From Sinotaia quadrata (Eukaryota > Mollusca > Gastropoda > Architaenioglossa > Viviparidae), in assembly GCA_028829895.1 (NCBI GenBank), contig CM054181.1:15594001-15658000 (forward strand): a stretch of DNA of 64,000 bases, in the 5' to 3' direction. Below the pieces are notes generated by a model. The model had not been told where the DNA came from and did no database searches. It saw nothing but the letters and a program-made list of their open reading frames with translations. A program made the translations under genes and the position numbers. This document shows positions 47,222 through 59,200 of the stretch, in pieces; position 1 is the first letter of the stretch, and the number at the start of each line of letters is the position of its first letter.

Positions 47222-50200
47222 TTCATATTATCTAAACTGTTGGATGGCAAATACAGATATACTACTTTCACTCTGAAGACTAAATTAATTTTATTATTCC
47301 AACAGAAAATCATATTACAGGTCAATGTCTCTTACTCTAAAGTCATTCCTATATTCTTGCTTCTAGAATTATCAAAGAAAAGAGTTGAATCAAAACTCAT
47401 AAACATGAATTCTTACAGTGTTCACACTATAACACCCAGAAAAATTTGGAATGGACACTTGTGATGAGTGGTTGCCTAAAGAACAAAATTAACTGGCCTA
47501 GGTTTTACAGCATTAGTTGTATAATGATTACAAATGAAATAGAAAATTATAAATACAGGAAGGATGAAAACTGCAGAGAGATTACCTGGTATTCCCAAAG
47601 CCAAATTTATTCTGGAGAAATTTGAAGATATGTTCATCAGCTTCAACTTGTATTAGATACTGCAATACACAAAACCTGTTCTTACATACTGAAAAACACA
47701 ATGTGTACTACACTGAACATACACAATGTATATTAATATGTACCAATATACATAACTTGTAATACATACTGCAAGTACACAGTTTATGTGACATACTGCA
47801 ACAGACACAATTAGTACTGATTATACAATATCCACAACTTAATATCATTAGTACATACTGCAAATAGATACAACTTATTTACTGCAATAGCTACTACTTA
47901 TATTACTAGTACATACTGCAATAGATACAACTTATATACTGCAATATCCACAACTTATGTTATAATTTACAAAGATAGATTAATATACACAATTTAAACT
48001 TCAATGTAAAGTACAATTTGTATTATATACTGCAATATACACAATTTACATTTGAATTTGACATACAACACAACATGAACATTTAACAGGAGAATATTTT
48101 ATAAAATTGCAAATTTACAACTATATATAAAAGTAATAAAAATAAAACCTTTCCCACTGAATCAAAGCTAAAAGGAAATAAATAAAAATTACATACCTAA
48201 ATTTATTCAATAACAAAAATTAAAATATTTAAAAGACACAAATTAACAATATAAAAATAAAACCTTTCCCAGTGAATCAAAGCTAAAAGGAAATAAATAA
48301 AAATTACAAACCTAAATTTATTCAATAACAAAAATTAAAATATTTAAAAGACACAAATTAACAATGTGATTTAAAACCTCTGAAGTAGCCATTTTGTAAA
48401 AACAAATAGTGCTTGTTTAAAAAATGTATGAAATCAAAAGTGTCACTATGCTGACGTCTTCAGAAGGCTGGATTGCTGTCTCTCTACATCAAAGGTTGCT
48501 TCACCAATTAAGTTTTGTATGTTTGGTTCAAAATGATTACTTGTATGGAAGTACAAGGCCATGATTTATAAACCTTATAGATCTGTATTATGTTTCCTTT
48601 TCTCAATCAATTCAAAATTACTAGGAGATTTACCCACATCACCAAAGAAACAAATATGACTTGCATTCTAAAACAGCAAACTGACCACAGAATACATAAA
48701 TAAAATGGCCAGTTTTTGACAGCCAATTTGAATTTACACCAAATCAACATATATTTTAAAAAGAAATTAATAATAATATAATAAAGATTAAACAAGAAAA
48801 TTAAAACTATCTAAGACGAAATAATCAGAATGTGAGAATGTTGTATGAAAATTTAATACATTTTTAAAATTATTATTATTTGCTTTTACTGGTGCCAATT
48901 CCTCTCTATACAGCCAAACTCTTTCTTGTGTACCATATCCAGGTCTGAAAAGAAATGCATTGTTTTACAAGTAGCATCCTAGGTGGCTGCATAAGACTGC
49001 TGATTCTTGTGTACCATATCCAGGTCTGAAAAGAAATGCATTGTTTTACAAGTAGCATCCTAGGTGGCTGCATAAGACTGCTGATTCTTGTGTACCATAT
49101 CCAGGTCTGAAAAGAAATGCATTGTTTTACAAATAACATCCTAGGTGGCTGCATAAAACTGCTGATTCTTGGTCCAAATAATACTGATAAGTTGTATGAA
49201 TACCGAAGTAAAACTGTAAGCAGTCATGCACACACATACACATTAGTCTTCTATAAAATCACACATGCACACACACAATAAGACAACACACACACATAAT
49301 TACCTTAATTGCACAATTGAAGATCAGCATGAGAAATAATGCTAACACTGAATATGTCACCACCTTCATTCCTTGTAGAATCCAGTGACAACTAGGCTGA
49401 CCCGAACCCTTATGAATATCAAAGAAAAAGAGAAAATTGCATTCCTATATGTGAGTGGTATGTGTGCTTATGCATATATTTATAAAATATATATTTTAAT
49501 TACAAAATAAAATAAAAAGTCAACACATAATACAGCTCAAACAGAGAGTACAGCACAGTACAGAACATATTCCAGCAAAGTCCAAGAAGCAAGAGATGAA
49601 CCTATCAAATTATATATCAACAACAAAAAAAATTCTGACTTCTCTACCAACTCAGAATTCAGCTGAGGTTTAATGGTTATGAATAAATATATATAATGAT
49701 TATAATTAACAAACAGAGGACAAGACGTAATCCTGAGGTTATCACTTTGAACTACGAAAACAATGATAGAACTAACAAACACGCGTTTAAAACAATAACA
49801 AGAAATTTAATAAAAAGAAAAGTTAACAAGATTTAGAAAAACAGGTTCATCCTAAGCCAGTTCATTTCACTAAAGTCACTTCTCGATAGGAACTTAGCTT
49901 ATGCACTGAAATGACATCAGTCTTGTAGACTTGAATTTTGCCAGGCAAACAGTGAAGTCAAAATATGCTTATATGAGAAGAGAAAGTCTAGTCTGGGTCT
50001 ACTACAAAGAAGAGTTAGAATATTTAAAACATAAGAACTATGTCAACCACACATTACACTCAGCATTCAACTCACACGCATGCTTCATGTGCTCACTCTT
50101 GGCAAGTTACTCCATGCTTCAGTTCCCTGATAATGGTGGCGACCTACGGACGAGTGCAGACACCAGCAATAAGAAACAACAACAAAAACAGACTTCAAAA

Positions 50201-53200
50201 CTACATGAGATGCAAGTTGGCACGGGAAAAAAACCGCTGGCTTAACAGTTACCACCAACTCATCACACTACAGATGACTTTCAAATTCCAATAAAGACTA
50301 CACTTCACCAGACCGGCTACCGATGGTAGAAACCAAAAATTCTGCAGGCCTCAACCTGACTAAAACACTACACATCTCACACAGCGAGAGCGGCAGAATC
50401 CACAGGCACAAAGACTGGTGAGTCTCAAACTAGCTGGTCTAGTGTCTGTGATACAACCAACAACATACACAAGATGACTAAAGACCCTAAGAGGAAAAAA
50501 AAAACTTTCACCCACAACAGTAGTGACCACAGGCAGACGAAGAAAAACAACATTCAACACAGCAACGCAGAACACCACCTCCCTCCTTGACTACAAGTGA
50601 AAGGAGGAAAGCCCTACAGGAATCCATCCAAAACATAAAACATTGTTAAGATGAAAAGTTTTCACGCAATTCCTGTGGGGCAAAAAATTTAACATAAAGA
50701 AGAAATAAGAACAATGATGTAGACATCACATAAATATATGTGTGAGATATCACACAACTTTGCTGTCATCATATATATGAACAAAGATGGGAACCTTACT
50801 ACTTTTTGCAGTAGTTTACGTTTGATACTAATTGTACTTTGCTTCTTTACTATTCAACATTTGTACTGAGTAAACCACCCAAAATATGAAAAGTGTGGGT
50901 GTAATATATAATATATATATATGTCAGATAAAAAATAAATGTGTTTCAAACAAGTTTTGCCTACTGTATGCATTTTACTGCATAAGAAATGCACACATAT
51001 AATAAAAATCTTGACATTTGCAAAAGCATATGCATGCACATACAATCTCTCAGAATGTCTTATCTCACTAATTCTTTTGTTATGTGTTGTGAATCCTTAG
51101 GGAGAGTTAACATCTGATGTTTGTAAAGCTGAATATAAAATCTCACATGGTAATATACATACTTCAACATCTTGTCTGACATATTCAACACACCTTCAAA
51201 GTACAAATTTTAATGAGTATTTCTGCTTTAAACTGATTTTAAAATCTTGGAACATTTTTCTTTTAAAATATGTATGCCCTGTACCAAATGAAGAGACCCA
51301 CCCTGAATGCCATGAGGATGAGGCTAGCAAGAATGAATGACATAGCCAGCGATCCCAGGATCATTTTATTGACAAACTGCAGCAAACAAACAAGGAGCAG
51401 AGAAACTGCCTGCACCACCAACGCTGTGCGGACCTGTTGCAACAGTAGAGCATTAAATAACAAGAGTAAGGATCACATTCAACTTACATCATATTTCTTT
51501 ATATGACAACATATTAAATCACATTTCTTTACATGATATCATATTACATCACATTTCATTACATGACATCATATTAGCATCACATTTCTTTACATAACAT
51601 CATATTAACCTCATATTTCTTTACATGACATCATATTACATCACATTTCTTTACATGACATCATATTACATCACATTTCTTTACATGATATCATATTTCT
51701 TGACATATTTTTTACATGACATCACATTTCTTTACATGACATTTTTTATCCACTTCTCCAAGAATCAGATATATACAGTTGGGCATTGTGTAAGAAAAAA
51801 ATACATATCAATGTGGCTGCAATGCAGTGAAAGCCATTTAAGCCAGGTTGGTTTTTTGTAGGAATGTGTCCTTTAAAGAAATTTAAGTAGTAGTGAGTTG
51901 AGAGACATTACTATCTATGGTTCTCTCTTGTGAGATATATTTACTGCAGTTTCTGATCCCCCTGTGGGTCTGGTAGCAGTTGCCCAATTCACCTTTTTAT
52001 ACACTAAAATAAGATTATGAGAAATTCCTAGCTTTTCTCATTTGAATGCATAAATATTTATTTTCTTGTGAGAAATTCACAACTATTATTTGTTATTTTC
52101 CTCTTGGATGCTAATCTGGTCGCATGAATGATACAAGAATTTCCTAAGTAAAATAAATTTTCCTGAAAACATACCACTTGAGCACATACATGAGACTTAT
52201 CAGTCTCCCCACTTTGTTTTTAGCCTATACCTCAATTTTATATATTAAGGAACATCACTCTTAAGAAGGGGCATGCTATTGGACAAATTCTTTATCAGTC
52301 TTCCTCTCCTTTATGGACTCTATTATGCGTATAGAACTATTGATACTCATCATGGTGTTCACCTGGCAAAGTATTCAAGAAAATCTTATTTTAAATAGAA
52401 TAAAATTCTTTCTTCTTTCAAATTCAAAACTTAAAAAAAAATGAGGGAACACAGCTTGAAGAAATGTTAAGTTCATTAAAATGCGCTGACACAGAAAAAG
52501 TAACCAGGAAACAGACCTTGTACAAAGGAAGCAGGTCAAGAATCCACACTCCAAAAAGAGCAAAAGCTTGTAGCATCATGATAAACTGGTTGAATTGCCA
52601 GAACAGGCAGAACAGAAAGGTTGAGACTGACAGCAATGCTATACTGACTTTCTGGAAAGAAAAATAAATTAAAATATGCATTTCTGTAATGAAAGACTTC
52701 AGCAGAATTATTATTCCTGTTAAAACAATTTAAGTGAATGAATCAACTAAATGTTAATTTCAATGAACAGCAAAGGGTTCTTTATTGCCCATACTTCAAG
52801 TCCTATGCACAAATGGCATCCAACATGAAGAAATAATCAAAGTGTGCAACAAACACAAGTATCACCATTTGCAAAGTAAAGTAAAACAGTAAAAAGCCAA
52901 ATATATAAATCTTAGATAAATGGGGGTGGGGGGTGGGGGAAGTAAAAGCATAAGTTGTCCCTGGAACCAATGAAAGCAAATATTTGTTCACCACAATCTA
53001 CCCTTGACTGACAATACATTATACTATTGTTTCTTTATCCAAAGAACTAAAAATAAGTATTAATCCTTTGCTCACCAACTTACCTCAAAATAACCCAATC
53101 TTAAACAAACATGATGATAATATTCTTTTAATTTGAGTTAGGTTTATTAAGCAAATAAATATGTTAATGCCTAAATACTGTCTAGTTACCATTTCCTGTC

Positions 53201-56200
53201 AAGAACATTACACAATTTTAAAATTTATATAGCAGGGTATAATTGTATAAACAGTACTAATGATGGTTATTTCTCAATAAAAGCAGAGGTAATCAGATGT
53301 TTGGACAAAGCTACACTGTTTCTACGCTGATGGAGCAGATAAGACTAATTAATTAAATCTGGATGAAATACAGAAGTAAGTCACACAGAACGGCAGTAAA
53401 TATGTACTACAATACTTATTTCCATCATAAGAGTAAAAGAATGCTAAAGAAAACCTCTCTAGCCTTCTATTCCAGACCTTATCTGGAGCCAAAACCATGT
53501 GAGGAATAGAGATCAGTCATAAAATGATGGATTCTTAACACGTTTTCTCCTTAGCATCACTTCAGTATCATATATTCTGCCATTTTAAAGGAAAAATCCC
53601 AATGCCAAAAAATGCAAACTGGATATAAAAGATGTTTAATTTCAAAGGGTGATAGATGAACGATCTTTAAAGTATATTCAGTCTGGGTTCTGAAGAAAAG
53701 GATTCTACTGTATGGCTTTCCCATCAGTTCACTTTGTATTATGGACAAGGAGACAGAGCATTCAGTTATATTCTTCAATATATTCACATGACGATAAAAC
53801 TATGAGTATCTTTCTTAAGAAATTACTATAAACAAAAAAAAAAAAACAATTTAATTTCCTCCCCACGAGTAACCAGTAAACCAACAGTATATTAAGTCTA
53901 GTTGTGACCAGGGACAATTCTTGATTCTGCATTCTTTTATCCTGCTCTTTAGTAAACTAAAAATGAAACCACCATTTCTTCTCTAGATAGTAATTCAGAA
54001 GATATTTTCAGGTGAAAATAGTTCAAAATCTAATATGTTTTAATGGACTTTTGATCAGGACAGACTAATATACCTTGTAAAAACACTTACTGAAAGAAGC
54101 ACTACAGGAAGATTGGATTTTTACTTGTTATTTTGCTAATTCAAATCGTTCCAAGTTACACTACCTGTATTCAAGACATATAATTTCATGCAAACATGAC
54201 ACATCTTAAAACATGGACATAAATATATGCTTGCTACCCACCTGTGCCGTTCCTTGAGCTCCTGGTCTAAAATAATAGGTTAATGCTGCTGCCTGAAGCC
54301 AGAGGAATGGTAGAGAGAAACATTCTCGCAGAGGTATTACATATTCAACTCTCGTTGTGTCTAACCTTCAACACATGTAACAAATATCTGCTTATTATTT
54401 TCCCATTGTAAAATTAAGTGGATATATATATAAGGATTATTATAAATGTAAACCTGCATGTACATGCTTACATGTAAGCACATGCTCACACAATGGCAAT
54501 CTCCAGCAAAGGGATATAACAGAAACAAACTTCTAGATTCTGAATTCCAAAATAATACATTCAACCTGGTTTTCTTACTTCTGCAAAGACATATTGTGTC
54601 TAATGTGTAATTCCATGCATCAGTTATTTCTTCTCCTGTAGGGCTCAGTTTCACTGTGATGCTTTTGGTAAAAAGTCCTGTTGTTTTTTTCTTATATCGG
54701 CCATAAAATTACTGTAAAATTTTAAATATAAACCAGCATGTTGGGAAGGCAGAGAGATAAAAACCACTGACCTGTGAAGATTTTTCCACAGGCTTTTGCC
54801 TTCAGGCCAGCTTGTTCTGTTTGAAAAATGTTTTGAAGTTTCATGTTGCATTGGTTTCCTTGTTTAATTTTTTAGCAGTTCTGCTGTTTACATGTATAAG
54901 GATATTTGCAAGAGTTTATGAGAATGAGGGAGTTTAGTTTGTCTTCCCTTGGCTTTGTGTAGTGACTGACTTAGGAACCAAAGTTTGAGCATACTAAACA
55001 TAAGTGAGCTAACCCTTGTGGAGTTAGCACTTCAATGAGTGATAAAGTTGTTATACAGACAAAAGCTAATTATTGTGAGAAAGAGCCAATGATTTAAATA
55101 AATACCTGTTCAGCAATGAATAAAGCTAATTATTTTGAAAAGAACCAATGATTTAAGTATATACCTGTTGAGAATATAAAATGCAGCTGTAAGGATTCCA
55201 GCAATCCAGCTATGTGCCATGAGCCAGGTCATTGCAAACAGAGCAGCAACAAGGATGCCGTGCAAGAAAAACACTGCTTTTATATAAAACATAATGGCTT
55301 CCTCCTTCAGAAATGAACACAAAAAGAATAGGAAAAAGAAACGTTTGATAAACCCTAAGAGAATGAAAATGTAAACACCAATACCATCATATTTTTAATG
55401 TAATTATCATCCATAAAAAAGGAATCATCAGACTTTAAACAAAATAAAAAAGAACTAATTTTTTTTTAAACTACAAAACTCTAAAATCTGAACAAATTGC
55501 TAAAAAATTATATGATTTTAATCTCAAAGAAAAAATTATGAATTGTAATAACTCTACCTTACCAAAGTTCATTAACTTACGAGTAATATTTGAATTAAAT
55601 ATCTGTAATAGTTAAAATATCTTTTTAGTGCAAACAAAATAATAACTATAATGTTGTATAATATGCACGCACACACATACAAATCACTACTCTGATATAT
55701 TCACCTATTCAAACACAAATACCTTAATTGGAAGCACTCTGTACAGGGCAGCCAATACAACCTCCTGATAAATATTCATACGTTCCAACACATTAATGGA
55801 GTCTGGAAATTCTGTGAGGCGATCATTTGTCAAATCGTAAATTCCTGTTAAAATTACAAGCAGGGTTTAGACACATCAGCAAGATTATGATAGCTAAGTG
55901 CTATAATAAACCTTAGTACAAATTTTAATTTGCAATAAAGACAGGTTCATTCTTCCTCTTGTTGGGATGAAAATCTGAAGACATATTATGTGCACTATCC
56001 ACATCTTAAATAAAGAGTATCATTATTTATTAACAGTAGGTAGTCCCAACCAATTTTTCAAATTTGATTCAGAGTAAAATAAATGAGTTTACATAACAGT
56101 ATTAGATGATATAAGGTTGCTTGCAAAATTCTAAGAGAAAAACTCAAGCAGTTTACGAAATATCATCAATGAATATACAAGTCAGACAGCATCAATTTAT

Positions 56201-59200
56201 GACATGAATAAATGCTCAATGTAAAAAGTAAAAAATTCAGTTATGAAATGGCAAAGTTAAAATTATAACAGAAAGGTATAATCTAGGTAAAAATGAAGAA
56301 GTTCTTTTCAGTGAATGTATTTTATTTTACAAACTGTGTGCAAACATAGCTCTAAATTACGTGAACACACATGTAATATATTATAAAGTGCATATTCAAG
56401 ACGTCATAATATTCAAATAAGATAATATGAAGACTTTGTATAGAAAGAGAAGAGAATCTGAAACACAAGCTGAAAGAATGTAATCTACTTGTAAAACAAT
56501 TGAAAATGGACAGTGAGAACTTTGAGAAAATAAGAATGGAAAATCTTTCTTTGCAAGATAAAATTAAAGAACAGCAACCAATCTGTACCACAAAAGTGAG
56601 TGGGAAATTTATTGATTCTGTCCAAGTCTGTACTGGTGAACTTGTAGGAGAGAGCTTGAGGTTTTTGCTGCTAGGGTACCAAAGGTGATGCAGAGGGTTG
56701 CATGACATTTAATTAGTGTTGAGCTTGACCTAAATGAATTGCCCTCCAAAGCAACAGTCCATCACTTTGCAATACTGCTCATGCCATTGCCAAAATGTAT
56801 GTTGAAAAGGAGCTGAGATAAAACAAGTTTGTGTTGAGTACAGATGGTACAAAATGCATGATGACGAGGAGCGGAGATAAGACAAGTTTATGTTGAGTAC
56901 AGATGGTACAAAATGCATGATGACAAGGAGCGGAGATAAGACAAGTTTATGTTGAGTACAGATGGTACAAAATGCATGATGACGAGGAGCAGAGATAAAA
57001 CAAGTTTATGTTGAGTACAGATGGTACAAGCAGAGATTAAAAAAAATACATAGGGCAGCAAGCAGTTCTTCAAGCTACCAAGGCCCTGTGGGTTTCAAAC
57101 CATATCTACAGAAAATGCTGAGTCATTAGCTGACATTACCATGTCATTGATAACTGAAATTTCATCCATGACTACAGAGTCGAGTGGAGAGATTGAAGCT
57201 AATGTTAAACAAATTTTAAGTAATATGACAGCAACAATGTCTCACCTAGCGAGTGTAATGAAGGCATTTAACAATAATATTGATCAAACAAGACAACAAA
57301 TCACGGGGACACCGAAAGGACTCAGCTTTCTGTATTGTAATGCACATCTTCTGCTTGGTCTCAGCTCAGCTGCTGAGAAAGCACTTGGTCAAATTGAAAA
57401 TCAGAAAGGTCTGAGAGATGGCCTGCCTGTTTTTAAACACTTCAAACAGTCATACCCTAAGAACTGTCTGTGACATCGTAGGACCCTGTGGTGATGAGAA
57501 GAGTGGATGTTGTGATTACTGGCAAGACTTTTGCACAAAGAAAAATATCAAGTGCTGCATTTCAAGCTACTGAACAAATTGATTTAACAACACTTTTGAA
57601 AGCACAGCTGCTAATATTCACCACCTGGATGATTTGCAGATTACACAGAGAATAACCCAAACCTCAAGATCAAGAGTGTGAGACTCCACATTATGCACAA
57701 AAGTAAGTTATTATCTAAACCTTGTTTATTTAGAACATATACAACTACTTCTTAAGAAAGCTATCACTATTATTTTTGCTTATGCATCAAAGTCTATTTC
57801 AGTCAATGCTGAGTGTTTGTGAAAGCAATATTGTATTTCACTGATTACAGATTCATACCTATTTCAAATGTAGATTTAGGCCAGGCACTCTGCAACATAA
57901 TCACATCACTGCTTTAAGACTTTGAAATCCTGATTAATTATCATAAGGGGACTAAACCCAAGCTATGGTGCTTATCACTAGGCTTTGCCATAGTGTCATT
58001 CTAATGACATTAAGAGTCTTTTCTTGATGAGAGTAGAATATGTTCATGTTGGATGTCTACGTATGAGTGTCAATGCATTGTCTTTCTAGTCATGAATGTT
58101 CTGCACAATGCTTGAAACAAACAGTTGAATTTTCAAACAATGTCACTTGCATAATGACTGAGTGTGAAAAGGATGAAAGAGAAAAAAAATATCTATTTGA
58201 CCTTTTATCCCTCTAAAATTAATCTATTTCTCAAGTCACTTATATGCTCATCTGTTTGTACACAGCTTTCAGAAGCTTCAGTATCAAAGGCTAAATATAG
58301 TGGGGTGAGAAGAATGTTTCTAACAACAGACTTGTGCCTAAAAGAAAGATAGCCTTCATCAACTATACTTTAAGCTTCTACACAATGACCACTGGGTAAC
58401 TGACTGAATCTGAGTTTAAGCCCTGAAATGCACGCACGCACACACACACACACATACAAACATGTGCACACTCTCCAGCAAGAGATACAAACAGAAATAA
58501 AAATCTTGTCTCAAGCTCAAAATACCACATCAAACCCAGTTTTCTAGTTTGAAACCTACTGTAGAAATAAATTCTAAGTTCTAATTCCATGCACCAGCTA
58601 TTCCTTCTCCTGTAGGGTTTAGGCTCACTGTGATGCCTTTGGTAAAAGTCCTGTCATTTGTTATGTTGGCCATAAAATTATATCAACCACTTCTGTTTTA
58701 ACAATAAAGCTCTAGATATAATGAATGTTTATCATGTCAGACTGGCAAAGTGATAAAATTCACTGGTCTGTGGAGATTTTCTAATGGCTGTTATTAACAA
58801 GCCAGCTTATTCTGGTTGTCTCATGAAGGTTATTTATACAAAATGTCATCTATTGTAACTGATTTTGTTTTGTATACTATAAAATGTTTTCAAGTTTTAT
58901 ACTGCATTGGTTTCTTTATGTTATGCTTAGCAGTGCTACTGTTTAAAATGTACAAATTACAAATATATTTGCAAGGGTGTGTTTGAGTGAGGCAGGATCT
59001 GTGGTTGCAAAAACTTATAATTTAGTTTGTCTTCAAGTGCACCCCCCTCTTAGCATCAGTAAATTATGTCAAATTTACTGATTCACTGGTCCAATGAAGC
59101 ACTGAGAATTTGATCAATATTTTAGATACCTTTTAGATACCTGCCTATTTAGTAAATAATTTCCTTTGTTAAATCTTAAATCTTGAAATTTTTAAAAATT

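Larger units (their letters stand above)
47660..49303 (-). other. dpy-19: dpy-19 intron 8
   Basis: 1.6 kb, made largely of three separate tandem arrays (acceptor-derived array, 115-bp duplication, 81-bp triplication) plus short CA runs near exon 8. Confidence 0.65.
51434..54241 (-). other. dpy-19: dpy-19 introns 5 and 6 (exon 6 between)
   Basis: Intron 6 (51434-52516) holds the minisatellite next to exon 7. Intron 5 (52652-54241) shows only a G-rich patch (about 52920-52940, TGGGGGTGGGGGGTGGGGG) and no gene or element that I recognise. Confidence 0.5.

Noticed and set aside
51625..51861. + ORF with Thr-Ser-Tyr-Tyr-Ile repeats
   Set aside because: Translation of the 30-35-bp minisatellite beside exon 7.
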